DNA of 64,000 nucleotides from Limimaricola soesokkakensis. GTDB lineage: Bacteria > Pseudomonadota > Alphaproteobacteria > Rhodobacterales > Rhodobacteraceae. Numbering within the stretch: position 1 is the stretch's first letter; each line of letters starts with the position of its first letter. Shown here one piece after another: positions 27,117-41,945 of the stretch. Where the stretch lies: positions 121,582 to 185,581 of the forward strand of contig NZ_FWFY01000007.1 in the NCBI RefSeq assembly GCF_900172345.1, given 5' to 3'. The notes beneath the pieces were generated by a model, which saw only the letters and a program-made list of their open reading frames with translations, did no database searches and was not told where the DNA came from. Both the position numbers and the translations under genes were made by a program.

Positions 27117-28640
27117 TCAGCCTTCCCCATGCGCTGGCGTCATGTCATGCGCGCCGCCCAGCATCATCCCGATCTCGTCGATGCCCAGCCCCTCTGCCGG
27201 GCGCGGTGGGCTCAGGCTGCCGCCGTTCAGCGCCGCAAAACGGTCCGAGATCTCCATCAGCTCGTCGAGGTCCTGGCTGATGACGATCAGCGCCGCACCC
27301 GCCTCGGCGAGGTCCAAGAGCGCCTGCCGGATCGTTGCGGCGGCGGCGGCGTCGACGCCCCAGGTGGGCTGGTTCACGACCAGCACTTCGGGGCGCTGCA
27401 TGATCTCGCGACCGATGACGAATTTCTGCAGGTTGCCGCCCGACAGCGCCCGCGCCGCGGTGCCGGGGCCCGGCGTGCGGACGTCGAAACGCTCGATCAC
27501 TCGCTCGGCGAAACCGCGGGCCCTGCCCCAGCGCAAAAAGCCGTGCCGCACCAGATCCTCGCGCGGACCGGCGGTCAGCAGCGCGTTCTCGGTGAGGCTC
27601 ATATCCGGCGCGGCAGCGTGGCCCATGCGCTCCTCGGGGGCGCAGAGAAGGCCCATCCGGCGGCGGGCGTTGACGCCAACGGTACCGATCTCGCGGTCCT
27701 TCAGCCGGATCATGCCGGGTGCCACGGACATCTCGCCCGACAGCGCCATGGCCAGCTCGTCCTGACCGTTGCCGGCGACGCCGCCGATGCCCAGCACCTC
27801 GCCTGCCCGCAGGCTCAGGTCGATATTCTTGAGCGCGGTGCCGAAGGCGCGCGGGGCGGGGGCCGACAGGCCGCTCAGCTCCAGCACCACCTCGCCGGTG
27901 CGGCCGCCCGCGCGCGAAGGCGTGGCCAGCGTCGCGCCGACCATCTGCTCAGCCATGTCGCGCGCCGCCGTGGCCTTGGGGTCGCATTTGCCGACCACCT
28001 TGCCGTGGCGCAGGATCGTCGCGCTGTCGCAGATGGTGCGGATCTCTTCCAGCTTGTGGCTGATATAGAGGATCGACACGCCCTCCGCGCGCAGCTTGCG
28101 CAGCGTCTCGAACAGGATCTGCACCTCCTGCGGGGTCAGCACCGAGGTCGGCTCGTCCATGATCAGGAGCCGCGGCTCCTGCAGCAGGCAGCGCACGATC
28201 TCGACCCGCTGGCGTTCGCCGGCCGAGAGGTCTCCGACGATGCGGTCGGGGTCGAGCGGCAGGCCGTAGGATTGCGAGACTTCGCGGATCTGCGCCGCGA
28301 GACGGTTCAGCGCGGGCGGCGTTTCCATGCCCAGCGCCACGTTCTCGGCCACGCTCATCGCGTCGAAGAGCGAGAAATGCTGGAATACCATGGCGACGCC
28401 GGCGGCGCGCGCAGCACGGGGTTCCGGCGGCGCGAAGTGCTGGCCGTCGAGGCGCATGGTCCCGGCATCGGGTTGCACGAGGCCGTAGATCGTCTTGACC
28501 AGCGTCGACTTGCCCGCGCCGTTCTCGCCCAGAAGCGCATGGACCTCGCCGCGGGCGATCTCGAAGGATACCTCCGAATTGGCCACGACGCCGGGATAGG
28601 CCTTGGTCAGGCCGGACAGCTCCAGCAACGGCGTCGTCAT
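27117..28640 (-). CDS. ABC transporter ATP-binding protein with two nucleotide-binding domains (NupO/YufO-like)
   Basis: 507-residue duplicated ATPase. The first cassette has Walker A LLGENGAGKSTLVK, signature LSAGERQRVEIVRCL and Walker B RLLIMDEPTSVLTP. The second has a degenerate P-loop (GVAGNGQDELAMAL, without the lysine), a signature ALSGGNLQKFVIGRE and VLVVNQPTWGVDAAA, as is usual for nucleoside and sugar importers of this type. Its start overlaps the xdhC stop by four bases (ATGA), which directly ties the transporter to the xanthine dehydrogenase operon. Confidence 0.93.
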   Translation of the reverse strand: MTTPLLELSGLTKAYPGVVANSEVSFEIARGEVHALLGENGAGKSTLVKTIYGLVQPDAGTMRLDGQHFAPPEPRAARAAGVAMVFQHFSLFDAMSVAENVALGMETPPALNRLAAQIREVSQSYGLPLDPDRIVGDLSAGERQRVEIVRCLLQEPRLLIMDEPTSVLTPQEVQILFETLRKLRAEGVSILYISHKLEEIRTICDSATILRHGKVVGKCDPKATAARDMAEQMVGATLATPSRAGGRTGEVVLELSGLSAPAPRAFGTALKNIDLSLRAGEVLGIGGVAGNGQDELAMALSGEMSVAPGMIRLKDREIGTVGVNARRRMGLLCAPEERMGHAAAPDMSLTENALLTAGPREDLVRHGFLRWGRARGFAERVIERFDVRTPGPGTAARALSGGNLQKFVIGREIMQRPEVLVVNQPTWGVDAAAAATIRQALLDLAEAGAALIVISQDLDELMEISDRFAALNGGSLSPPRPAEGLGIDEIGMMLGGAHDMTPAHGEG

Positions 28641-29566
28641 ACGGCCCGGTCCCTCGTCATCGTCTTGTTCCCGGACCTCAGTAGCGCGGCGGCCACGCCG
28701 ACGGCAATGGCTTGGGGATCTCTGCCCAAGGAGGTGTCACCGATTGGACAGGCAATGCGGGAAATCAAGGCGTTGGAATGACCCAGCGCCGCAAGACGCG
28801 ACCGGAAGCGGGCCCATTTCGTGGCCGAGCCGATCAGCCCGCAGCTGGCGAAACCATGGGTGAGAGCGGCGTGGCAGAGCGCGAGATCGAGGTCGTGGTC
28901 GCGGGTCAGGATCAGGTGGTCGGCGTCGCGCGGCGCGCGCGGCATCAGCGCGGGCGGGGTCGCGGCGGGGATCACCGTGACGCCTTCGGGGACGGCTTCG
29001 GGAAAGCAATCGGGCGCGAGGTCGATCCAAGTGATCGCCCGGCCCGGCAGCGGCGCCATCACCGAGACGACGGCGCGGCCGACATGGCCCGCCCCCCAGA
29101 CCCAGAGCGCTCGGGCCGCGGGCAGGGGCGCCTCGACGAGCCAGTTCTCGACGATGGCCGGGGTCGCGCCGGCGGGCATGGCAGCAAGCTTGCGCGCGAC
29201 GGCGGTGGGCATCACTCCGGCGGACCCGAGCGGGCGGGCGCGGGGCAGGGTCTCGGGCAGTTCGCCTGCCGCAAAGCGCTCCCAGACCAGCGTGACCGCG
29301 CCGCCGCAGCATTGGCGGAGCGCAGGGCCCAGAGGCAGTCGGCGCTGGGCCGTGGCCCGGCCCATGGCCAGCATGTCACGCGCCGTTTCCACCGCCTCGT
29401 GCTCCAGCGCGCCGCCGCCGATGGTGCCGGACTGACCACCCTGCCAGACCAGCATCGAGGTGCCGGCATCGCGCGGGGCCGATCCGGCGGTCGCGACCAC
29501 CAGCACCCTGATCACCGGGCCATGCGCGGCAACAGCGGCAGCGAGGTTGTCGCGGTCGAAGCTCAC
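28637..29566 (-). CDS. xdhC: Xanthine dehydrogenase accessory protein XdhC
   Basis: 309-residue chaperone that binds molybdenum cofactor, promotes its sulfuration and delivers it to XdhB. Family features: VVATAGSAPRDAGTSMLVW at the start, GTIGGGALEHEAVETAR at about 45, a GAGHVGRAVVSVMAPLPG Rossmann-like stretch at about 163, and CGLIGSATKWARFRSRL near 245. The start is GTG at 29566, overlapping the xdhB stop by four bases. Its stop overlaps the transporter ATPase start. It lies third in the xdhABC order, as in Rhodobacter. Confidence 0.93.
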   Translation of the reverse strand: MSFDRDNLAAAVAAHGPVIRVLVVATAGSAPRDAGTSMLVWQGGQSGTIGGGALEHEAVETARDMLAMGRATAQRRLPLGPALRQCCGGAVTLVWERFAAGELPETLPRARPLGSAGVMPTAVARKLAAMPAGATPAIVENWLVEAPLPAARALWVWGAGHVGRAVVSVMAPLPGRAITWIDLAPDCFPEAVPEGVTVIPAATPPALMPRAPRDADHLILTRDHDLDLALCHAALTHGFASCGLIGSATKWARFRSRLAALGHSNALISRIACPIGDTSLGRDPQAIAVGVAAALLRSGNKTMTRDRAV

Positions 29567-31961
29567 CCCTTTGCCCTCCGAACGGCAGCGAGCACGCGCT
29601 CGGCCGTGGCGGGCGCGTCGAGGCGCGGGTAGTTCGGCCCGCAGGCCGAGGCCGCGTGGCTCAGCGCGAGAAAGGCCGAGATGCCGAGCATGAAGGGCGG
29701 CTCGCCCACCGCCTTGGAGCGGTAGATCGTCTGCGCCGGGTTCGGCGCGTCCCACAGATCCACGTGAAACAGGTCCGGCCGATCCGAACAGGCGGGGATC
29801 TTATAGGTCGAAGGGGCGTGGGTCCTGAGCGCGCCCTTGTCGTCCCAGATCAGCTCCTCGGTGGTGAGCCAGCCCGCGCCCTGCACGTAGCCGCCCTCGA
29901 TCTGACCCTTGTCGAGCGCCGGGTTCAGCGAATGGCCCGCATCGTGCAGGATGTCGGTCCGCAGGATCCGGTTCTCGCCGGTGAGCGTGTCGATCGCCAC
30001 CTCGGTCACGGCAGCGCCGTGGGCGAAGTAGAAGAAGGGCCGGCCCTGGCCCTTGATCCGGTCCCATTTCAGGTCCGGCGTCTTGTAGAAGCCGGTGGCC
30101 GAGAGGCTGACCCGCGCCTCGTAGGCGAGCTTCACCGCCTGCTCGAAGCTCAGTGTTTCGCCGCCGACATGGACCTGGTCGTCGGCGAAGCGCACCTCCG
30201 AGGCGCTGCATTGATGCAGCCCGGCGAGGAACTCGGCGATCCGGGTCCGGATCGTGTCGCAGGCGGCCTTCGCCGCCATGCCGTTCAGATCCGATCCGGA
30301 AGAGGCGGCGGTGGCCGAGGTGTTGGGCACCTTGTGGGTATCGGTCGCGGTGATCCGCACCCGCTCGGGCGAGACGCCGAAGCGCGAAGCGGCGACCTGC
30401 GCCACCTTGCGGAACAGGCCCTGTCCCATCTCGGTGCCGCCATGGTTCAGGTGAATCGAACCATCCTGGTAGACATGCACCAGCGCACCAGCCTGGTTCA
30501 GGTGGGTCAGCGTGAAGGAGATGCCGAACTTCACCGGCGAAAAGGCGATGCCGCGCTTGAGGATCGGGTTTTCGGCGTTCCACTGCGCGATGGCCTCGCG
30601 GCGGGCCTTGTAATCCGAGGTCGCCAGCAGCCGCTCGGTCATCTCGTGCAGGATGAAATCGGTGACCTCCATGCCGTAGGGCGTGGTGTTGCGGCCCTCT
30701 TCCGGCCGGGCGTCGCCCGCCGGGAGTTGCGCCTGGGCCCCGCGCGAGGCGAGGTCGGTGTCGCCATCGGCGGGCAGGGCGGGGGCCGGGTCGTCGTGGT
30801 GCTGCGGCGCCTCGTTCAGCTCGGAGGCCGCGCGGTAGTAGTTGCGCTGCCGTACCTCGACCGGGTCGATGCCCAGCTCATGCGCCACCTCGTCCATCAC
30901 CCGCTCGATGCCGAGCACGCCCTGCGGTCCGCCAAAGCCGCGGAATGCGGTGGCAGATTGGGTGTTGGTCTTGAGCCGGTGAGAGGTGATCCGCACCGCA
31001 TCCAGCAGATATGCGTTGTCGGAATGCAGCATCGCCCGGTCGGCCACCGGCAGCGACAGGTCGAGCGACCAGCCGCAGCGGGTGTAATGGGTGAAGTCGA
31101 TGCCCAGAACCCGGCCGCTCTCGTCGTAGCCCACCTCGTAATCGACGCGGAAATCATGCCGTTTGCCGGTGATGGTCATGTCGTCGTCGCGGTCGTAGCG
31201 CATCCGGCAGGCGCGGCCCGTTTTCGAGGCCATGATCGCGCAGGCCACGGCGAGCGCGTTGCCCTGGCTTTCCTTGCCGCCGAAGCCGCCGCCCATGCGG
31301 CGACACTCGACCTTCACCGCCGACATCGGCAGGCCGAGCGCGTCGGCTACCTTATGCTGGATCTCGGTCGGGTGCTGGGTCGAGGAGTGGATCGTGACCC
31401 CGTCCTCCTGCGGCTGGGCCATCGCGGCCATGCCTTCGAGATAGAAGTGCTCCTGGCCGCCCATCTCGATCCGGCCCTTGAGCTTGCGGGGGGCGTTCGC
31501 GATGGCGGCCTCGGCGTCGCCCTTGGACCAGATGCGCGGCCCGTCCTCGAAGCGCGAATTGGCGGCGAGCGCCTGCTCCACGGTGAGGATCGGCTTCTCT
31601 TCCTCGTATTCGACCTCTGCCAGCCTAGCGGCCTTGCGCGCGGCGAGATGGCTGTCGGCGGCGACGAGGAAGAGCTGCTGGCCGAGGTAATGCACGGTGC
31701 CGTCCGACAGGAGCGGCTCGTCATGCGCGCTGGGCGAGCAATCGGCGGGCCGGTCGAGATCCGCGGCCGTCAGCACCATGGCGACACCGGGGGCGGCGCG
31801 CACCTTGTCGAGATTCATCGACACGATCCGCCCGCGCGCGATGCGCGACAGGCCGAAGGCGAGGTGCAGCGCGTGGGCGGGGGCGGGGATATCGTCGATG
31901 TAGCGCGCCTGTCCGGTGACGTGCAGCACCGCGCTGTCATGCGGGAGGGGTTTGCCGACGC

Positions 31962-31965
<4 letters not shown>
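29563..31965 (-). CDS. xdhB: Xanthine dehydrogenase molybdopterin-binding subunit XdhB
   Basis: Oxidises hypoxanthine and xanthine to uric acid at a molybdenum centre. The 800-residue subunit shows QEHFYLEGMAAMAQPQEDG with the substrate-binding Glu, ECRRMGGGFGGKESQG, TAFRGFGGPQG with the catalytic-pocket Arg, LNHGGTEMGQGLFRKVAQ and AVGEPPFML with the catalytic Glu. Between NYYRAASELNEA and NTTPYGMEV there is an extra proline/alanine/aspartate-rich stretch of roughly 35-40 residues (about residues 378-416). The start overlaps the xdhA stop, the stop overlaps xdhC. Confidence 0.95.
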
Positions 31966-33446
<1,481 letters not shown>

Positions 33447-33643
33447 CGCTAGATCCGCCGCCTTACCATGTGCCTTTGGGTGATCCTACCCGGTCGATGC
33501 GGCGTAGACCGGGACACCCTCATGTCGAACAACATGAAACCCGATGCGGGCCGCGCTTGGCAAGTGTCTCGTATCTGCCGTTGCGGAACGCGAGTCGAGG
33601 GTTGCGCGCTCGCCCGAAAGATGGGTCCCAAAGGAGGCCGCCC

Positions 33644-33682
33644 ATGGATCGCCCGAGCCAAGTCGCCATCCTCGTCACGTAA
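33644..33682 (+). other. Twelve-codon open frame behind a strong Shine-Dalgarno sequence
   Basis: AAGGAGG at 33631-33637 is six bases before an ATG that opens a 12-residue frame (MDRPSQVAILVT) ending in TAA. It precedes the hypothetical gene at 33693, in another frame. It may be a leader peptide, a decayed 5' end, or chance. The 197 bp before it, back to the divergent xdhA start, hold no other gene I can support. Confidence 0.3.
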
Positions 33683-33692
33683 TCGCCGCCCG

Positions 33693-33995
33693 ATGCCATC
33701 GGAGTTACCGCTGACGAGCCGATATCCACGGCTGCTCATCACTGATCATCTGGGCTTGGAGCGGACCGGCAGCATTGGCGAAGCCGTCGGCACAGTGTGT
33801 TATTTCGTAGCGATCCCCGGCGGCGACCTCGTGATGGCGCGGGTCGACGCCCCGGACGGCGCGCGCCGCGCCGTATTTCTGGAGCTGATGGCGGTGGAGA
33901 GTGCCGATGGCAAGGCGATCCGGGCCACGCAGGCGGCCGCCGATCTCACCGGCTCTCGGAAGCTCGTGGATCTCGCATCACAACTTTCGGACTGA
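33693..33995 (+). CDS. Small hypothetical protein (100 aa)
   Basis: 100-residue soluble protein of unknown family, starting MPSELPLTSRYPRLLITDH and ending KLVDLASQLSD. The C-terminal two-thirds (VCYFVAIPGGDLVMARVDAP, then RRAVFLELMAVESADGKA) look like a real compact domain. The frame remains open upstream to 33468, but that part has poor composition for a protein. The ATG at 33693 lacks a good ribosome binding site, so the true start is uncertain. It lies 59 bp before dnaE on the same strand. Confidence 0.5.
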   Translation: MPSELPLTSRYPRLLITDHLGLERTGSIGEAVGTVCYFVAIPGGDLVMARVDAPDGARRAVFLELMAVESADGKAIRATQAAADLTGSRKLVDLASQLSD

Positions 33996-34054
33996 CCGGG
34001 GGGCAGGGGCGGCGTGCGCTTCCCGCGCCCGCCCCGTCGGGATAGAACTGCGGC

Positions 34055-37564
<3,510 letters not shown>

Positions 37565-37639
37565 GCGGGCTCCCGCCCGCGCGATGGACGCGGGGGAGCG
37601 GCGCGCTAGAACCGGGCAAGGCCCAACCGGAGATCACCC

Positions 37640-38203
37640 ATGCGCCCTGCCATCGTGTTCTGCGCCCTGACCTTGCTCGCCGCCTGCGAGGCCGGGGTCG
37701 GCGGTGGCAGCGCCACGCTCTCGACCCCCGGACCCGATACCCGGGAGGTTGCGCCCGGCACGGCGCTGCCGTTCGGGCAGATGGCAAAGGTGTGCGGCTT
37801 GTCGGCTTCGGCGCTGGGCACCCCGGTGGCCACCGAGGCGGGCTTCACCCTCTACGACACAGCCGCGACATCGACCGCGCAGCGCACGCAATACGTGACT
37901 GGCTTCGCCGATGGCTGCGTACGGCAATTCACGGCGGCCCTGGCGCTGTTCGGCAATGTCGGAACGCTCGAGGCCACCTCTTACGGCGCAGGGATCTCGC
38001 ACAGCCCGGTCGTGCCCGCCTATGAGGAGGTGAAGCGACAGATCTGCGGCGTGCCGAGGGGACAGCCCTGCGGCCGCGCAACCGCCCGGTTGGCACGCAA
38101 CACGACCTTCCTCACCGCCTATGCCGCCTTCGGCGCGAGCGGGCGCCATGCCGACATGCTGCTGCATGACGGACGCGCACTAGCGATGGGGGTCGAGGGC
38201 TGA
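37640..38203 (+). CDS. Hypothetical lipoprotein (187 aa)
   Basis: Predicted lipoprotein with signal MRPAIVFCALTLLAACEAG, lipobox LAAC. The mature part has four further cysteines (VCGLSAS, DGCVRQF, QICGVPRGQPCGRA) that could form disulfides in the periplasm. No family recognised by me. It follows dnaE by 75 bp and is convergent with slyX, with two bases between stop codons. Composition is like its neighbours, so it is a normal chromosomal gene here. Confidence 0.75.
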   Translation: MRPAIVFCALTLLAACEAGVGGGSATLSTPGPDTREVAPGTALPFGQMAKVCGLSASALGTPVATEAGFTLYDTAATSTAQRTQYVTGFADGCVRQFTAALALFGNVGTLEATSYGAGISHSPVVPAYEEVKRQICGVPRGQPCGRATARLARNTTFLTAYAAFGASGRHADMLLHDGRALAMGVEG

Positions 38204-38206
38204 GCC

Positions 38207-38410
38207 TCAGTAATGCGGCGGGCGCTCGTTGCCGATGGTGACGCCGCTGTCGGCCTCGGCCTCCGCTTCGGCCAGACGCTCGCCCAGCATACGCATGCGC
38301 CGGGTAAGGGCGTCGATGTCGCGCTCCTGCCGCGCCACCACGTCGGACAGGTCCTCGACCGTGCGGATCAGGTGGCTCAGCCGCTCTTCGATGTCGATCT
38401 GGTCGGTCAT
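38207..38410 (-). CDS. slyX: SlyX family protein
   Basis: Short coiled-coil protein of 67 residues matching the SlyX family pattern: IEERLSHLIRTVEDLSDVVA, then ERDIDALTRRMRMLGERLAE, and the C-terminal RPPHY ending that is characteristic of SlyX. The cellular role of SlyX is not established. The ATG at 38410 begins MTDQIDIEERL; a start five codons further upstream is possible. Divergent from hisS. Confidence 0.85.
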   Translation of the reverse strand: MTDQIDIEERLSHLIRTVEDLSDVVARQERDIDALTRRMRMLGERLAEAEAEADSGVTIGNERPPHY

Positions 38411-38518
38411 GCCCTCTAAACACATCAGTGGCGCGTGGGTTTCAAGCCCGAAGGTTGCCCCCGCGAGCGGCCCGCGCTAAGCCCGCGCGCGACTCCGCTC
38501 CCGAAAGGATGCCGATCC

Positions 38519-40165
38519 ATGGCCAAGGACAAGATCCGCCGCCCCCGCGCCGAGACGCCGAAGGGGTTCCGTGACTATTTCGGCGCCGAGGTCACCGCGC
38601 GCGCCGCGATGCTGCGCCGGATCGCCGAGGTCTATCATCGCTACGGATTCGAGGCGCTGGAAACGAGCGGCGTCGAGACGGTCGAGGCGCTGGGCAAGTT
38701 CCTCCCCGATGTCGATCGCCCGAACGAGGGCGTCTTCGCTTGGCAGGAGGACGCCGAAGGCGACAAGCCCGGCGACTGGCTGGCGCTGCGCTACGACCTG
38801 ACCGCGCCGCTGGCGCGGGTCTATGCCCAGCACCGCAACGACCTGCCGACCCCCTATCGCCGCTACGCGATGGGTCCGGTCTGGCGCAACGAGAAGCCCG
38901 GTCCGGGCCGGTTCCGCCAATTCTACCAGTGCGACGCCGATACGGTGGGCGCGCCTTCGGTGGCCGCCGATGCCGAGATCTGCGCCATGCTCGCGGACAC
39001 GCTGGAAGCCGTCGGCATTTCGCGCGGCGACTACATCGTGCGCGTCAACAACCGCAAGGTCCTCAACGGCGTGATGGAAGTGGCGGGCGTTCTGGATCCG
39101 TCCGATCCCGAGAAGTTCGGGCATGAGCGCGGCATCGTGCTGCGCGCCATCGACAAGCTCGACCGTCTGGGCACGGAGGGCGTGCGGGCGCTCTTGGGCG
39201 AGGGCCGCAAGGACGAATCCGGCGACTTTACCAAGGGTGCCGGGCTCGGTGCCGAGCAAGCCGAGGTCGTGATGGGCTTCGTCGAAGCCAAGCAGCAAGT
39301 CGTAGATCGGCTGTCCGCCAAAGTTGGATTGCCTGACGTTTCTTTCGAAGAGAAATGGGATGCATTGTTTGCAAGTTTTGCAATCGATGGGCCTGATGCC
39401 AACGATCCTGCGGTTTCCGTAGATGATGTTCGTAGGTGGAACGACGAGATACTAGAGCATCTCGAGAAACTTGTTGAAGGTTCGAATACTGGCGAAAGTG
39501 GTGTTGCTGAGTTGCGTGAAATGGCGGGGCTACTGGCGGCTCAGGGTATGGGACCTGACCGCGTAATAGTTGACCCCTCGGTCGTGCGGGGCCTTGGCTA
39601 CTATACCGGCCCGGTCTTCGAGGCCGAGCTGACCTTCGAGATCCTCGACGAGAAGGGCCGGCCGCGCCAGTTCGGCTCGGTCGCGGGGGGCGGGCGCTAC
39701 GACGATCTGGTCAAGCGCTTCACCGGGCAGGCCGTGCCTGCCACCGGCGTCTCGATCGGCGTCGACCGGCTGCTCGCGGCGCTGGCTGCCAAGGGGCGCG
39801 GCGAGGCGGAGGCGCAGGGACCGGTCGTTGTCACCGTCATGGATCGCGACCGCATGGCCGATTACCAGGCGATGGCCTCCGAGTTGCGCGCCGCCGGCAT
39901 CCGCGCCGAGGTCTATCTCGGCAACCCGAAGAACTTCGGCAACCAGATGAAATACGCCGACCGGCGCGGCAGCCCGGTCGCGGTGATCGAGGGGGCTGAC
40001 GAGAAGGAGCGCGGCGTGGTGCAGGTCAAGGACCTGATCCTCGGCGCGCAGATTGCCAAGGAGGCCACGCTCGAGGAGTGGAAGGACCGCCCCTCCCAGA
40101 TCGAGGTGCCGCGCGACGAGCTGGTCGAGCGGGTTCGCGCGATGATCGAAAGCCAATCATCATGA
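38519..40165 (+). CDS. hisS: Histidine-tRNA ligase
   Basis: Class II aminoacyl-tRNA synthetase of 548 residues, longer than the roughly 500 typical in relatives. Motif 1 region [20 protein letters not shown], motif 2 [19 protein letters not shown], the histidine A motif [14 protein letters not shown] and motif 3 [15 protein letters not shown] are all present, with an anticodon-binding C-terminal domain. The start at 38519 follows GAAAGGA. Residues about 256-354 (39290-39590) are encoded by DNA of clearly lower GC with unusual codons and seem to include extra residues; the frame stays open. HisZ follows with a four-base overlap. Confidence 0.94.
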   Translation: MAKDKIRRPRAETPKGFRDYFGAEVTARAAMLRRIAEVYHRYGFEALETSGVETVEALGKFLPDVDRPNEGVFAWQEDAEGDKPGDWLALRYDLTAPLARVYAQHRNDLPTPYRRYAMGPVWRNEKPGPGRFRQFYQCDADTVGAPSVAADAEICAMLADTLEAVGISRGDYIVRVNNRKVLNGVMEVAGVLDPSDPEKFGHERGIVLRAIDKLDRLGTEGVRALLGEGRKDESGDFTKGAGLGAEQAEVVMGFVEAKQQVVDRLSAKVGLPDVSFEEKWDALFASFAIDGPDANDPAVSVDDVRRWNDEILEHLEKLVEGSNTGESGVAELREMAGLLAAQGMGPDRVIVDPSVVRGLGYYTGPVFEAELTFEILDEKGRPRQFGSVAGGGRYDDLVKRFTGQAVPATGVSIGVDRLLAALAAKGRGEAEAQGPVVVTVMDRDRMADYQAMASELRAAGIRAEVYLGNPKNFGNQMKYADRRGSPVAVIEGADEKERGVVQVKDLILGAQIAKEATLEEWKDRPSQIEVPRDELVERVRAMIESQSS

Positions 40166-41256
40166 TGCCCGGACCCATGGGGCCGGAGGCCCGCGCCGAG
40201 GCGGCGCGGCTCTCGGCCATCTTCGAGGGCTTGGGCGCGCAGCCGGTCGACACCTCGATCCTGCAGCCCGCCGACGTGCTGCTCGACCTCTATGGCGAGG
40301 ACATCCGCGCCCGCGCCTACGTCACCGCCGACCCGCTGCGCGGAGAAATGATGCTGCGCCCGGACTTCACCGTCCCGGTTGTGCGCGCGCATATGGATGA
40401 GGGCGGCGATCCGGCCCGCTACAGCTATGCGGGCGAGGTGTTCCGGCGTCAGGAAACCGATCCGGCGCGGCCGATCGAATTCCTGCAGGTGGGCTTCGAG
40501 ATCTTCGGCGGAGAGCCGGCGCAGGCCGATGCCGAGGTTTTTGCGACCATTTCGGGGGCGCTCGAGGGGCTCGAACTTCGGCCCGCCACCGGCGATATCG
40601 GCATCCTGATGGCGGCGGTCCGCGGCCTGAAGACATCCGAGGCCCGCAAGGGCGCGCTGCTGCGCCATGTCTGGCGGCCGCGCCGGTTCCGGGCGCTGCT
40701 CGACCGTTATGGCGCGCGCACGCCGCTACCTGCCCACAAGAAGGCGCTGTTGGCCGCCGCCGACCCCTTCGAGGGTGCCGGGCCGGCGCTCGGTCTTCGC
40801 AGCCGGCGCGAGGTCGAGGCGCGCCTCGCCACGCTGCGCGCGGAGGCCGACACGCGGCCGCTCTCCGAGGAGGAGATGGCGCTGGTCGACATGATCCTCG
40901 ACCTCCGCGAGACCGCGCCCAACGTGCTGTCGGCGCTGCGCGACATCGCCGTGGACATGCCGGCCATCGGCGACGCGGTGACCGGGCTGACCCGCCGTCT
41001 CGACGCCATGTCGGCGCGCGGCATCGACGTGGACGCACTGCCCTTTGAGGGCAGCTTCGGCCGCACCACGCTCGAATATTACGATGGCTTCGTCTTCGGC
41101 TTCCAATCCCCCACCCGCGCCGACCTGCCGCCGGTGGCCACCGGCGGGCGCTACGACGCGCTGACCCGGCATCTCGGGCGGGGCCGTGCCGTGCCCGCCG
41201 TGGGCGGCGTGATCCGGCCCGAGCTGGCGGTGCAGATCAGGGAGGGCCGGGCATGA
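40162..41256 (+). CDS. hisZ: ATP phosphoribosyltransferase regulatory subunit
   Basis: HisZ is a catalytically inactive HisRS paralogue that binds and activates short-form HisG in the first step of histidine synthesis. The 364-residue protein has the class II synthetase core ([52 protein letters not shown]) but lacks tRNA-binding parts. ATG ATG at 40162 overlaps the hisS stop, and the stop overlaps hisG, giving a tightly coupled hisS-hisZ-hisG set. Confidence 0.94.
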   Translation: MMPGPMGPEARAEAARLSAIFEGLGAQPVDTSILQPADVLLDLYGEDIRARAYVTADPLRGEMMLRPDFTVPVVRAHMDEGGDPARYSYAGEVFRRQETDPARPIEFLQVGFEIFGGEPAQADAEVFATISGALEGLELRPATGDIGILMAAVRGLKTSEARKGALLRHVWRPRRFRALLDRYGARTPLPAHKKALLAAADPFEGAGPALGLRSRREVEARLATLRAEADTRPLSEEEMALVDMILDLRETAPNVLSALRDIAVDMPAIGDAVTGLTRRLDAMSARGIDVDALPFEGSFGRTTLEYYDGFVFGFQSPTRADLPPVATGGRYDALTRHLGRGRAVPAVGGVIRPELAVQIREGRA

Positions 41257-41945
41257 CGATCCGTCTCGGCGTGCCGTCCAAGGGGCGGCTGATGGAAAAG
41301 ACCTTCGACTGGTTCGGCGCGCGCGGCCTGACCCTGCGCAAGCGCGGCAACGACCGCGAATACGCGGGCGTGGTCGAGGGCATCGACGGTGTCGAGCTGG
41401 CGCTCCTGTCGGCGGGCGAGATCCCGCGCGAGCTGGCCGCCGGCCGGCTGCATCTCGGTGTCACCGGATCGGATCTGGTGCGCGAGAAGGTGGCGGGCTG
41501 GGACCTGCGCCTGCGCGAACTGGCGCAGATGGGCTTCGGCGGGGCCGATCTCGTGATCGCCGTGCCGCAGGGCTGGGTCGATGTCGACACGCTCGACGAT
41601 CTCGACGCGGTGGCCGCGGCCTTCCGGCGTGACCATGGCTTCCGGCTGCGCATCGCCACCAAGTATCACCGGCTCACCCGGGAATTCCTACGTGAGCACG
41701 GCGTCGCCGACTACCAGCTGGTCGACAGCCAGGGTGCGACCGAGGGCGTGGTCCGCAACGAAACCGCCGAGGCGATCTCGGATATCACCTCGACCGGCGA
41801 GACGCTGCGCGCCAACGGGCTCAAGATCCTGTCCGACGGGATGATACATTCGAGCCAAGCGACGCTGTTCCGCTCGAGCACGGCCGAATGGTCTGAGGCG
41901 CATCGCGCTACGCTCGACGCGCTCGAGGACAAGCTCGGCCTTTAA
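41253..41945 (+). CDS. hisG: ATP phosphoribosyltransferase, short form
   Basis: Condenses ATP and PRPP in the committed step of histidine synthesis. The 230-residue short form lacks the C-terminal regulatory domain and needs HisZ. Motifs: LGVPSKGRLMEKTFDWF, LAAGRLHLGVTGSDLVREK, IATKYHRLTREFLRE and the PRPP-binding ISDITSTGETLRANGLKIL. The stop codon overlaps the stop of the convergent DUF1489 gene. It lies directly behind hisZ with a four-base overlap. Confidence 0.95.
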   Translation: MTIRLGVPSKGRLMEKTFDWFGARGLTLRKRGNDREYAGVVEGIDGVELALLSAGEIPRELAAGRLHLGVTGSDLVREKVAGWDLRLRELAQMGFGGADLVIAVPQGWVDVDTLDDLDAVAAAFRRDHGFRLRIATKYHRLTREFLREHGVADYQLVDSQGATEGVVRNETAEAISDITSTGETLRANGLKILSDGMIHSSQATLFRSSTAEWSEAHRATLDALEDKLGL

